A DNA stretch of 53,039 bases from a virus, in the IMG/VR virus record IMGVR_UViG_3300021379_002077, positions 1-53,039 of that record; one strand, written 5' to 3'. Positions 8,938 to 17,885 of this stretch are shown here, piece by piece (within the stretch, counting starts at the first letter, position 1; each line of letters opens with the position of its first letter). The notes below the pieces were generated by a model, which worked only from the letters and a program-made list of their open reading frames with translations, was not told the DNA's origin and did not search any database. A program made the translations under genes and the position numbers.

Positions 8938-10334
8938 TGAGTGCAACAGGTTTACTATGGCTAACAGAACAAATGACCAGAGGAGGATTCTCTGCTTATT
9001 ACGATTTTGAGTACTCAACTGATACGATAGAAGTAATTGGTGATAATGTTAACGATGGTTATACAGGTGTATTTTTAAATTCTAGCTTGGCGCAATATCC
9101 AGACAGACATTCTGGAATTCATTTAGGAATTGAAGGTAGTAATGAGGCTGATGTTAGGACTGGTTTAATGAAAAATGCTACCGTTGGAGATAAGTTAGAT
9201 TTAACTTATGGTAATTTATCTATTGATTTTGATGGACTAAACGCAAAAAGCTTTTCTGCATTTATAGATTTTGAATTTAAAGGAGAGGTCCATGATGGAA
9301 TTTTATTTGGTTGTCTTTCTTCTGGGCAAGAAACTGTAAATGGGAACACTATCAATTTTTCATCTGGATTTAATGTAGGAGTTACAAATAGGGGTCATTT
9401 ATTTTGTCAAACAATTGGGCTTTATGGAGATTCAATTCGAGTATTGAATGGAGTTGAACTTTCGAAAAGAAACTTAATAGGAATCTCTGCTTCTAGAAGG
9501 TTTATTGATATTGGATATTTTGATTTCTTTAATGACGTTGTAAGTAAAATCGAGGTTCCGATTGATGAAAAGTATATCTCTAATGAGGGGCATTTTGTCA
9601 TAGGTGGATCAAATTATTATTTTAGATCTCAAGATGAGACTACTCCAACATTTAGTGGATATTTAAATCACTTAGCTTTTCTTTCTGGGTATCGTCCGCT
9701 TACCTATATGAAGGATGTTGCTGAAAGTGTTTTATCGACTTACGAATATACAGCAGAAGTTCAAACTGCTTATGAGAGGATTACTGGATACAATGAACAG
9801 GTTCATTATAGAACTGGAATTACTGGATATGAATATATATCAACTGGAACTTTGACAATTCAAACTGGAAGAGAAGAATCTGTAGGAAGTATATCATTAA
9901 CTTCTTCAGAATCTATATCAGAAGGAGAAAAATATTATAAATATTATACATTTAGCAATGGATTGTCAGAGAGTTTTTACAAAGAGGAACTTGGACATTT
10001 GAATGATTCATCTGGTTACCTTTATTATCCAACTGGAGAAGGAGCTTATGACACATTGGGATTAAATGATATATCTTCTTCAATTCAAACTTATGCAGAA
10101 ACAACAGGTGTTGAAAGAAGGGGTTCTATAAATACAGGTTCTATAGTGATTGATCTTTATGGGAAAAGGTTATTGACTGGATTTTTAAATGAAATTAGCG
10201 GGGTTTCAATTACAACGGGTATTGAAACATATTATGAAGTGACACCACCATCTTCTGGTTTGATTTTTAGTGGAGATTCAACGTCACTTAAAAAAGATTA
10301 TATTTATTATTTAGGAGAAAGAAGTGAACTTTAA
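8937..10334 (+). CDS. Tail protein with LamG/lectin-like N-terminal region
   Basis: 465 residues. Residues about 15-260 have the character of a concanavalin/LamG-like jelly roll: YYDFEYS near the start, SFSAFIDFEFKG, DGILFGCLSSG, and SGYLNHLAFLSGYR at the end, all typical of strands in such domains. The C-terminal 200 residues contain short Gly-Tyr-Thr repeats (ITGYNEQVHYRTGITGYEY). This suggests a carbohydrate-binding or scaffold protein of the tail tip. Its start overlaps the preceding stop, and its end overlaps the next start by 11 bases. The lectin-like call rests on pattern only. Confidence 0.6.
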   Translation: MSATGLLWLTEQMTRGGFSAYYDFEYSTDTIEVIGDNVNDGYTGVFLNSSLAQYPDRHSGIHLGIEGSNEADVRTGLMKNATVGDKLDLTYGNLSIDFDGLNAKSFSAFIDFEFKGEVHDGILFGCLSSGQETVNGNTINFSSGFNVGVTNRGHLFCQTIGLYGDSIRVLNGVELSKRNLIGISASRRFIDIGYFDFFNDVVSKIEVPIDEKYISNEGHFVIGGSNYYFRSQDETTPTFSGYLNHLAFLSGYRPLTYMKDVAESVLSTYEYTAEVQTAYERITGYNEQVHYRTGITGYEYISTGTLTIQTGREESVGSISLTSSESISEGEKYYKYYTFSNGLSESFYKEELGHLNDSSGYLYYPTGEGAYDTLGLNDISSSIQTYAETTGVERRGSINTGSIVIDLYGKRLLTGFLNEISGVSITTGIETYYEVTPPSSGLIFSGDSTSLKKDYIYYLGERSEL

Positions 10335-11139
10335 TTATACATTAGTAACTGGGGATAGTTCGATTTCAGGGAGTCTTGTTGAAATCCCTTATTCTCATCG
10401 AAGAACTGCATTAGCGTTAGCGCATCCTCTCGCATATTATACCACCTTCTTTATGTTAGATAGAAATGGTGAGTATAAAGAAGAGGCATTTCCATTAGAT
10501 ATTAATCTTGTCGATGAGAGACACCAGACAATATTATCATACAATTCTCAAACAATGTTGGAAGAAACTCCGACAACTGAATCTATTAAATATGGAGATA
10601 TTTATTCATTAAAAACTGGAGATTATCTTACTATTAATCACTTTGGATATAATCTATGTTATTTTGATTATGATCCAGCAAGCACAGAAGATGTTGTTTT
10701 TTATAACAAGAGGCCGACCTCTACTGGGATAGCAGTTACAAAATACGGAACAACTTCATCTGTTTCATCCAGTTTAACTTACTTGGCAGGAGCAACAGAT
10801 ACTGCAAATGGTAATGCGTCATCAATATCAGAGTTATTTGAAAATTATGATGTATTTTTAAATGGTCAAAAAATTACAGAGTCAGATTACCCAGCTGATA
10901 CTGTTACAGGAAAATTATTTTCAATACAAAAAGTAAGTAATACAGTAGATATTAAATCAGATACTCCTGATTTATATGGAACAGGATTTATCCAAGGATT
11001 AAGTAATTTGTACTTAAATGGTATGGAGCAAGATCCATTTGATATGCTAGCACTCTATACAGGTGTAACTATGGTAGAAACTGGTATTCAAGCTTCATTT
11101 TTCTTACCAACATCTGAAACTGACACATATACATTATAA
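10324..11139 (+). CDS. Tail structural protein with LNG motifs
   Basis: 271 residues. Two segments, VFLNGQKITESDYPADT (about residue 175) and LYLNGMEQDPFD (about residue 235), resemble the repeated LNG...DY elements of phage tail-fibre and baseplate connector proteins. The rest is strand-rich with no catalytic motif. It overlaps the upstream gene by 11 bases and the downstream start by one base, so it belongs to the same translationally coupled tail operon. The specific role is unknown. Confidence 0.62.
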   Translation: MNFNYTLVTGDSSISGSLVEIPYSHRRTALALAHPLAYYTTFFMLDRNGEYKEEAFPLDINLVDERHQTILSYNSQTMLEETPTTESIKYGDIYSLKTGDYLTINHFGYNLCYFDYDPASTEDVVFYNKRPTSTGIAVTKYGTTSSVSSSLTYLAGATDTANGNASSISELFENYDVFLNGQKITESDYPADTVTGKLFSIQKVSNTVDIKSDTPDLYGTGFIQGLSNLYLNGMEQDPFDMLALYTGVTMVETGIQASFFLPTSETDTYTL

Positions 11140-13691
11140 TGAACTTTCAAGATTACGAAACCATTACATCGTTAGATATGAATTTTTCTAACGGTTCTGG
11201 AGGTCATACTGCTACAGTCACTACAACCCTCGGAGCAAAAGATTTAACAGAAGATGAAAAAGAACTTGGTAGTTTGATTGGTAGTGCTGGTAGTGTTACA
11301 TCTTTCACAAATACAAATATTCAAAATTTGTTGGATAACTTCGAAGTAGTAGAAATAACTAAAAATAAAACTCCAAAGGGAATAACATGGAGTAGAAAAT
11401 ATCAAGATAGGACATCTTTGACTTTAAAAGCTAATTGCTTAATCGTTCGTGGTAAAGATTCTCACCCTAAAGATTTAGGAGCATCAGGAATTTCTTTTGC
11501 AGCAAATTCGACTAGGAATCTTGGTGGTAATGGTAATATGTATAATTATTATTCAGCTCTACAAGCGTTAACATCATCTAGCGGAAGAAATAATGAACAA
11601 ATCATGCCATACTTTGGAGAGTGTGCAAATAGCCCAATCACAGGAGCTAGTCAATTATTCCCTTATAGATATCCCACTAAAAAGGGTGCTTGTATTTTTA
11701 TTGGAAATATTTACAACGAGGAAAGTAGTGTTAATAGCGATGGACAGAAAGTATCTTTAGTATATCAAGGCAAAGCTTTTCAACCCAAACTGAGTCAAAA
11801 TTTTGAAAAAAATATTAGCGAATATTACAAGCAAAACCCTGATTACTCAAACTATAATTTAAAATACGGTTACACTATTAATGAATTAAAATCTGCTTTT
11901 GGGAAAGCAGGAATAAATTTAGATGGTTTACCATTTGACGAAAAAACTCTATATACAGATTCTGGTACTTTAGATTCTATTTTATCTTCTGTTGCATCTA
12001 AGTATGGGTATTATTGGTATATTGACCCGTTTGCATTTGGAAAAATTATATTTATTAATTCGGCAACAACATCAAACTTGACAGTTTTCGATCCTTTAAG
12101 TCAACCAGATGAAGTACAGCAAACATATTTAAATGCATCTTATACTCAGAGTAGCATTAGGCCAAAAATCGTTTCAGTTTTTAGTTCAAAAATTGAGAAA
12201 CAAGAGCAGACTTTTGAATTTGATCAAAAAGAAAGATACACTCGTTTTTATCCATTGGATTTAACGGACCTTATGCCAAAATTAAAAATAAGTAAAACTT
12301 TAGCAGCGGCTTTTTATGGACTTCATGTTGCTGGTAACTGGAGTACAGATACCTTTAAAGTAATGGCTTATCTTGCTGCTCATTTGGCAGCGAAAGGAGA
12401 TTTGGAAGAAAAAATAGATTGGGGAGAATTTTGGGAAGATGGAAATTCAATTACAGATGAGGAAGAAGCTTGGGGTGATGTTGAGACCGCTCCGTTCAAA
12501 GATGAAGCTGAGAAGAAATGGAAGCATCCACTTGCCTTGGCAGATGCCAAATTTATTGATTTAGGTATCTCTGGTGAAGGTGGAGGTACTGATGTAGATT
12601 CGGAAGACCCTTCAAAATCTAAAATGTTTAAATATTTAGAAAACGTATATTCGAGTCTTGTCAATACAATTTATGTTTCACATAAATTTAGTCACTGGAA
12701 AGCTGTCAGAATGACAATTAATGGAAGTGGTTTATCTGTTTCTGGGCCTTATGCTGTTGATGGTGCTGATGCAAACAATCTAGATGATGTAGATGCATTA
12801 AGAGGTGTTAACACGCTTCTAGTCGAAGCTGGATTTGATCCAGAAGATTTGAAATTAAGTACGGTTTGGGGAGAATCCACACAAGCGAAAGGTAATGGTA
12901 ATTTTGGATTTATTGGAGTAGCTCCACAAAACTCTAGAAATCATGCGGGTCTTGACAAAGATAAATTTGATTTTTCAAAAGTTAATGATAAGAATTATGG
13001 TTTTTACACCAGTAGTGCAGATGTTAAATATTTACTCGTAAGTGATGATCTTATGAAGGCTGCTAAAGATTTAATCGAAAGTAGCATGAAAATGTGGAAC
13101 AAGGTTACCAAAGATAAGGGAGAAAAAACTAGTAAAGGTTCTAGCATTAAAGTTTCTTATACAAGGGGCAAAAAACCAGTTAATGAAGAACAAACTGGTC
13201 CTAATAAGGAAGACGAAGAGAAAGAAAGTGATAGGCAAGCTGGGCTTGACGCTCTCCAAGAAAAGTTAGAAGAAATTTACGAAAGGTTTGATAAAAGATA
13301 CTTTAGTATTAACCAAAATGGTGCTGGAGGTCATTGGTCTAATCCAGTTCAGTTGGATATTAAAAACGGACCAATTTTTGATATTAAAAAATTAGAACAG
13401 AGTGGTCTTAGTACTGCAATTTCAGCACAACAAGCACCAGCCACATCTTCTAGAACTTTACTTGGTTTACAATTACCAACTCCAGAAAATTATTCTCCAA
13501 CAATATCTGGGATATCATTTAAACTTGGAGCTTCTGGTATCACTACAACAATCAATGAATCTACAATTAAGATGCTAAATCCAGCAGAAAGTTTAATTAT
13601 AGATGGTAATGGACAAGCATTTGGAATTCAGAATGCAGCTGGTGCAAATGCAAACTTCTCAGCAGGACAAAGAAACTTCTTGAAGTTATAA
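11139..13691 (+). CDS. Large tail protein, possible baseplate hub
   Basis: 850 residues. Around residues 270-305 the sequence DSILSSVASKYGYYWYID followed by a hydrophobic strand resembles the hub-type domain of gpD/gp27-like proteins, in which a tail protein evaluates a 'long-lived' beta domain. Residues about 675-720 form a highly charged Lys/Glu linker, and the C-terminus is Gly/Ala/Asn-rich. It is the last gene of the tail operon, and its stop overlaps by six bases the stop of the convergent gene on the other strand. A hub function is inferred; it could also be another baseplate or tail-tip protein. Confidence 0.6.
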   Translation: MNFQDYETITSLDMNFSNGSGGHTATVTTTLGAKDLTEDEKELGSLIGSAGSVTSFTNTNIQNLLDNFEVVEITKNKTPKGITWSRKYQDRTSLTLKANCLIVRGKDSHPKDLGASGISFAANSTRNLGGNGNMYNYYSALQALTSSSGRNNEQIMPYFGECANSPITGASQLFPYRYPTKKGACIFIGNIYNEESSVNSDGQKVSLVYQGKAFQPKLSQNFEKNISEYYKQNPDYSNYNLKYGYTINELKSAFGKAGINLDGLPFDEKTLYTDSGTLDSILSSVASKYGYYWYIDPFAFGKIIFINSATTSNLTVFDPLSQPDEVQQTYLNASYTQSSIRPKIVSVFSSKIEKQEQTFEFDQKERYTRFYPLDLTDLMPKLKISKTLAAAFYGLHVAGNWSTDTFKVMAYLAAHLAAKGDLEEKIDWGEFWEDGNSITDEEEAWGDVETAPFKDEAEKKWKHPLALADAKFIDLGISGEGGGTDVDSEDPSKSKMFKYLENVYSSLVNTIYVSHKFSHWKAVRMTINGSGLSVSGPYAVDGADANNLDDVDALRGVNTLLVEAGFDPEDLKLSTVWGESTQAKGNGNFGFIGVAPQNSRNHAGLDKDKFDFSKVNDKNYGFYTSSADVKYLLVSDDLMKAAKDLIESSMKMWNKVTKDKGEKTSKGSSIKVSYTRGKKPVNEEQTGPNKEDEEKESDRQAGLDALQEKLEEIYERFDKRYFSINQNGAGGHWSNPVQLDIKNGPIFDIKKLEQSGLSTAISAQQAPATSSRTLLGLQLPTPENYSPTISGISFKLGASGITTTINESTIKMLNPAESLIIDGNGQAFGIQNAAGANANFSAGQRNFLKL

Positions 13692-14456
13692 TTTCTTCAT
13701 TAAGGCTCTAATTTTGCGAGCTTCTTTGGCTGGGATATCATCCCAGTCATTCCATTCGGCTGCATCTCCATTTTTATACGCTTTTTCGATCCAGAATTGC
13801 CGTAGAATCTCTTTGAACTCTTCAAAGGTCTTCCCACCCGTTTTTTCTCTAAAGACTTGTTTAAGTTGAGATAGAGGCGAAAGAGAGGCAATTGGATTTT
13901 CATCACTTGATGATTCGATAGAAATAGCATTATTAGCTTCTTTAGACTTATCGATTTCATCTGCACCGACAATATGGATATTTAAAAAGTTACGAACGCA
14001 ACGGACAAAAGCTCTGTTACAAGCAATAGTTTCTAAAAACTTAACTGCAAAAGAACTTGTATTGTTAATAGTCGCATTTGCTACGTCTTGATAAACAACT
14101 TTCTGTGATCCACTTTCATAGTTCGGTGACCAAGTGATTTCACAAGAAGCTGTTACATAGTTATCTGAAATATTTTCAGTATTAAAGGTAACGCTTTCAA
14201 AGCCTCTTAGACGAGCAAGTTCTTTAATGCCTCCAAGCATAATGAAAAGCTGATTATCTTTTAGCCCTTCAATGGAAGTTGGGACAGGTTGTTTGCGAGC
14301 TTCAAACCAATCTTTATTTGGATAAAGAAACTCTGGCTTAATCATTGCTCTCCAATCAACGGAACCATCTTCATTAAAAATGTATTCTGCATTTTCAAGA
14401 AGACCATGTTCATTCCTCTTATAAATGTCTGGCCCGTAGATTTTATCCTTGTTCAT
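13686..14456 (-). CDS. Hypothetical protein, possibly a recombination/annealing protein
   Basis: 256 residues. The middle (about residues 85-165) reads as a strand-rich segment followed by a helix, FLETIACNRAFVRCVRNF. This recalls the 'E-x-x-A-x-x-R-A' helix of Rad52/Erf-like single-strand annealing proteins. The C-terminal 60 residues form a charged helical segment after a Ser-rich linker. It is in the same leftward unit as an ssDNA-binding protein, which would suit a DNA-annealing role, but two glycosyltransferase ORFs lie between them. I do not recognise it firmly; the annealing idea is a weak inference. Confidence 0.5.
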   Translation of the reverse strand: MNKDKIYGPDIYKRNEHGLLENAEYIFNEDGSVDWRAMIKPEFLYPNKDWFEARKQPVPTSIEGLKDNQLFIMLGGIKELARLRGFESVTFNTENISDNYVTASCEITWSPNYESGSQKVVYQDVANATINNTSSFAVKFLETIACNRAFVRCVRNFLNIHIVGADEIDKSKEANNAISIESSSDENPIASLSPLSQLKQVFREKTGGKTFEEFKEILRQFWIEKAYKNGDAAEWNDWDDIPAKEARKIRALMKKL

Positions 14457-15567
14457 GTGACTCTTTATAAATCATAAGAGAGTCTAGGTCAACAAAAATG
14501 TCATTTAAATTTTCTTCGCCATTTGCGGCATACAAAGACCCATAAGCTTCTCCATTTTTTAAATAAACTGAACAAGACTTAGCTTTAAATTTATTTTTCT
14601 TTAAAGAAACTCTCTTTTTATTATTTGAGATTTTTTTATGTTCTTCAATTAGTAGAATCAAATCATCAATAAACTTCACTCTTTGATCAGATAAGTATTT
14701 CTTTTTTGTGCAAATAAGTCTTAAAGCGACCCCATGCTTTTTTACTCTTTTGACAAAATCTTCGTCAAACTTATCTGCGAAGTAAGAAATGTTATTAATG
14801 TTTTTTGATTTTAGAATTTCATCACTGACTGGCTTTTTAGTCATGATGGAAATTTTATTATTATTAAAAAAGTGGAGACAATTTTCTTCATTGTGAAGCA
14901 AGTCCAACCTTAAAACAATATTAGCTTTTGACAAAGAGTATTTTTTATCAGGAATAACGTGAACAAGTTGTTCTTTATATCTATCTCCGATAAATAAAGT
15001 TTTTCTCTCTGATTTTTCTTTACCAAGTTTTTCTAAAATTGAGTTTGCAATAACTTCGGGTTTGATCATGTTGATAGTTTTGGGGAACTCCTTTAAAGAG
15101 AAAGAGGGTTTATTTCCATTCCTATCTGATTCAATGATTGTTTGTTTTTCTTTTGAACCCCACAGAGGATCACAAGTTTTTGCGTAAGTATGTCCGTATA
15201 TGGCTACGATTGGAGTATCTAAATGAGAAGCGATATGGACTGGACAACTATCAATACCAACATGCATTAAGGCATTCTTGATTAGGAAAGCTGATTGTTT
15301 TATAGACTTAGTTTCAATAAACTTGTAAACATTTTTAATTTTAGGTTCTTTCCCACTTCCAATTTGGATAAATTTTACGTCTTCGTATTTAGTCTTTACA
15401 ATGTTGATTACTTCTTCCCAGTAATCGTAATGCTTTGAGTCAACTTTGTTATCTGTGTGGATCGTAATATAGTTTTCTTCAACAATTGGGTAAAAGTGAG
15501 GGAGAAAAACTGGGGTTCCAATTTTTACACCTAAATCTTTTGCATATACTTCTGCTAAGTGACTCAT
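14443..15567 (-). CDS. Glycosyltransferase family 9 C-terminal domain plus unknown domain
   Basis: 374 residues. Residues about 30-175 match the C-terminal nucleotide-sugar-binding half of heptosyltransferase-like GT9 enzymes; the block VGIDSCPVHIASHLDTPIVA followed by IYGHT (residues 103-126) is diagnostic. The N-terminal Rossmann half is missing here but is present at the C-terminus of the gene just upstream, and the two meet at an ATGA stop-start overlap (15564-15567). Residues about 195-374 form a Lys-rich unknown domain. Likely transfers a sugar, perhaps a heptose, from a nucleotide donor. The split could be natural (two-chain or frameshifted enzyme) or a sequence error. Confidence 0.75.
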   Translation of the reverse strand: MSHLAEVYAKDLGVKIGTPVFLPHFYPIVEENYITIHTDNKVDSKHYDYWEEVINIVKTKYEDVKFIQIGSGKEPKIKNVYKFIETKSIKQSAFLIKNALMHVGIDSCPVHIASHLDTPIVAIYGHTYAKTCDPLWGSKEKQTIIESDRNGNKPSFSLKEFPKTINMIKPEVIANSILEKLGKEKSERKTLFIGDRYKEQLVHVIPDKKYSLSKANIVLRLDLLHNEENCLHFFNNNKISIMTKKPVSDEILKSKNINNISYFADKFDEDFVKRVKKHGVALRLICTKKKYLSDQRVKFIDDLILLIEEHKKISNNKKRVSLKKNKFKAKSCSVYLKNGEAYGSLYAANGEENLNDIFVDLDSLMIYKESHEQG

Positions 15568-17282
15568 CTTAATTCGAATTGATTTTTATTTTTGCCGTTG
15601 TGGATGTAGTTGAGAACTTTTTGAGTTCCTACATTTGGTATAAATGCCATATCAAAATAACCTTTATTTGGGCCACTACCTTCAAGCTTGAGGAGATTAT
15701 CTAGTTGAGGGTCATACTGTAACACTTTATGGACAAATGGGTTGTCATCAATAAAGGGGAAGAATTCTTTTTTAGTGAAGAAGAAGATTTTTTTATCTGG
15801 ATAAAGACCGTTTAAATTCTTCATCAGAGAGTTGACCATTAAAACGTCTCCACCAGACTCAGGCATTAAAACAGCAATTCTATTTTCAATTTCTACATCA
15901 CTCAAAAGATCTTCGAAAGATGTTTTATTTGTTTTTTTATTTTCTTCTTTTTTATCTTCTTTTGAAGAACGTAGTTTTACGTTTTTAATATAATGCTTTA
16001 ATTGGGATACAGTATTTTGAACTGAGAATTTTTCTTGGACATATTTCATTCCAGTCTCAATAAGTTTAGATTTGGATTCTTCGTCCATTTCGTAAACTTG
16101 TTTTAGTCTTTCTGCAATGCTGTCAGGGCAAGTAGTTGCTTTAATAAACTGAGTGCTTGGTTCTCTATATTCATTCCAAGCTAGTGGAATGCCGCCTTGA
16201 TGTTCGTAAGCAGAATCTGTTCCGCAAGAGTAGTCTGTGACAAGCGTGATTAGCCCAGCAGCCTTTGCTTCTTGGATCGGGAGTTCTTGGCCACCACTTG
16301 TAAATGGGTGGCAGTAAACATCCATGATATTATAAATCTCATTGAGTTCTTTTTCTCTTACTCCGCGACCACTATTTTTTGTTTTAACACATTTTTCTCC
16401 ACCACATGATGAGCAGCTTTTATCTTCTCCATCATAAGGTTGTAAAAAGTAGTCATCACATTTGTGGCAAACATAAGTTGCCAACACACTCCCATCTTCG
16501 AGATTTTTTTCTTTTAGGTATTTTGGGATATCCCAACCCATTTGTTTTTCTGCCCAGTCTGTATGTAAAAGAAGTTTTGCTTTAACTTCTGGATTTTCTT
16601 TTCTAAATCTATTGAAGCCTTCTAGAAGATTTGGAACAGATTTTCTCAACTGATTCTTAAAAACAAAACCAATAACATAACTATCGTCAAGATTATGAAG
16701 CTTTCTAAGTTCATCTCTATTTTCTAAAGGTTTGAAGTGGCTATAGTCTACAGCACCATGAACGGTGGCAACAGTATCATGTCCAAGCTCTTTCATTGCA
16801 TCTTCAGCGAATGAAGCCCAAACTAACATTTGATCACACTTTGGTTCCATGTCTAAAGCTTGATCTAAAATTGGCAAACTATCTAAAGTAGTCCAAATAA
16901 TCTTTTTAGTTGTGTTCCACCAAGGCTTCTTTTCGTATTCTCTGAAAGCCCATACATCTTCGATACCAAGGAAAACATCTGGATTAACTTTTTCTACAAT
17001 ATCATCAATATTGTAATATCCATATTGAGCTGCTCTTTTTTTTGCAGGTTCTTTTTGTAAAACTTGAAGAATTCTTGGGTTGTTTGGATATGTCCCATAT
17101 GATTCCCAAGGTGTTTGTAGATCTTTGCCAAATGGAACTCCATTTGCGGCTTCTACAACTTCAATGTCTGGATCTTCATGTAGAGCGAGAAGAATATTTT
17201 TCATATTCTTCCCGAACCCAGTTACCATTCGGCAATAATTGGATTGTACTAGTACTTTAATTTTCTTAGAATGGGACATCAT
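15564..17282 (-). CDS. GT4 glycosyltransferase with zinc ribbon, fused to GT9 N-terminal half
   Basis: Numbered from the ATG at 17282, the N-terminal ~430 residues are a GT-B, group 1 glycosyltransferase: YRVIGFVFKNQLRKS-type start of the donor domain (read as YVIGFVFKNQLRKS) and SGGQELPIQEAKAAG near residue 330. The first Glu of the usual EX7E motif appears replaced by Gly. A four-Cys zinc ribbon (about C272, C275, C290, C293) is inserted in the donor domain. After a Lys-rich linker, residues about 460-570 match the N-terminal Rossmann half of GT9 (RIAVLMPESGGDVLMVNSL). The gene overlaps the SSB-like gene; ATGs at 17288, 17282 and 17279 and a TTG at 17297 are possible. 17282 lies nine bases after a GAGG. 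Confidence 0.78.
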   Translation of the reverse strand: MMSHSKKIKVLVQSNYCRMVTGFGKNMKNILLALHEDPDIEVVEAANGVPFGKDLQTPWESYGTYPNNPRILQVLQKEPAKKRAAQYGYYNIDDIVEKVNPDVFLGIEDVWAFREYEKKPWWNTTKKIIWTTLDSLPILDQALDMEPKCDQMLVWASFAEDAMKELGHDTVATVHGAVDYSHFKPLENRDELRKLHNLDDSYVIGFVFKNQLRKSVPNLLEGFNRFRKENPEVKAKLLLHTDWAEKQMGWDIPKYLKEKNLEDGSVLATYVCHKCDDYFLQPYDGEDKSCSSCGGEKCVKTKNSGRGVREKELNEIYNIMDVYCHPFTSGGQELPIQEAKAAGLITLVTDYSCGTDSAYEHQGGIPLAWNEYREPSTQFIKATTCPDSIAERLKQVYEMDEESKSKLIETGMKYVQEKFSVQNTVSQLKHYIKNVKLRSSKEDKKEENKKTNKTSFEDLLSDVEIENRIAVLMPESGGDVLMVNSLMKNLNGLYPDKKIFFFTKKEFFPFIDDNPFVHKVLQYDPQLDNLLKLEGSGPNKGYFDMAFIPNVGTQKVLNYIHNGKNKNQFELR

Positions 17283-17847
17283 CGTCATCGTCCTCAATTA
17301 CTGAGGATTTAGGTTCAGGTTTTTTATAAGTTTTTTGTGCTGGTTGATCTTGCTTATAAGATTCGGCTTGTGCGGTCATACTTTCTTTGATGTATGATTC
17401 AAGGAGAATAGCTAGACATTCAGCTTCTCCAGCTTCAATTGGGAGTTTAAAAAATTGAGCTGAGTTTTTAGTAATTGTAAGTCCCCAAGCGGGAGATTTG
17501 AAAGTTTCTTGAGTGTCTTTTCCTTTGATTACTCGATTTTTATCCCAAGGTGTAAGCTTGATGATTGTTGTTTTATCCTCAGTCTTATGGAATCCAACAA
17601 ATGGAATGCGTGTTTTGAAACAGGAGAGGAATTCCCCAGCTTCAATTTCAGTTAGTTTAATTGTAGTGGACTTGTCTGGATTCTTAGCATTTTCCTTAAA
17701 CGAGCCAGTTTTTGTATTATCGTTCCAGCTATGCTGGAGAATCATAGATACAAATAATACAGGCTTATTATTGCGATCTTTAGTGCTATCAAAAGTAAAA
17801 GCAGCACCTGTATTTTTAGCATTTGGCTTGTAAAGTGTAAATTTCAT
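17266..17847 (-). CDS. Single-stranded DNA-binding protein with SSB-like acidic tip
   Basis: 193 residues. The protein ends in DDDDDVPF, essentially the acidic tip used by bacterial SSB to recruit replication partners (DDDIPF in E. coli). The N-terminal 130 residues are strand-rich (MKFTLYKPNAKNTGAAFTF, then KSTTIKLTEIEAGEFLS). They look more like a PC4/Whirly-type ssDNA-binding fold than a classical OB-fold SSB; this is a judgement by eye. A Gln/Pro/Lys linker (about 150-180) separates core and tip, as in SSB. It is the first gene of a leftward operon and overlaps the glycosyltransferase start. Confidence 0.72.
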   Translation of the reverse strand: MKFTLYKPNAKNTGAAFTFDSTKDRNNKPVLFVSMILQHSWNDNTKTGSFKENAKNPDKSTTIKLTEIEAGEFLSCFKTRIPFVGFHKTEDKTTIIKLTPWDKNRVIKGKDTQETFKSPAWGLTITKNSAQFFKLPIEAGEAECLAILLESYIKESMTAQAESYKQDQPAQKTYKKPEPKSSVIEDDDDDVPF

Positions 17848-17853
17848 AGAAAA

Positions 17854-17869
17854 AGTGTATTATTTAACA
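17854..17869 (+). promoter_or_regulatory. Candidate phage promoter motif (GTGTA type)
   Basis: AGTGTATTATTTAACA lies in the divergent gap between the ssDNA-binding gene and the fibre-like gene, with GTGTA 31 nt before the rightward ATG at 17886. Closely similar to the motif before the tape measure gene. The spacing is longer than at most other sites, so a real leader would exist here. Confidence 0.35.
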
Positions 17870-17885
17870 GATAATCTATTGTAAC

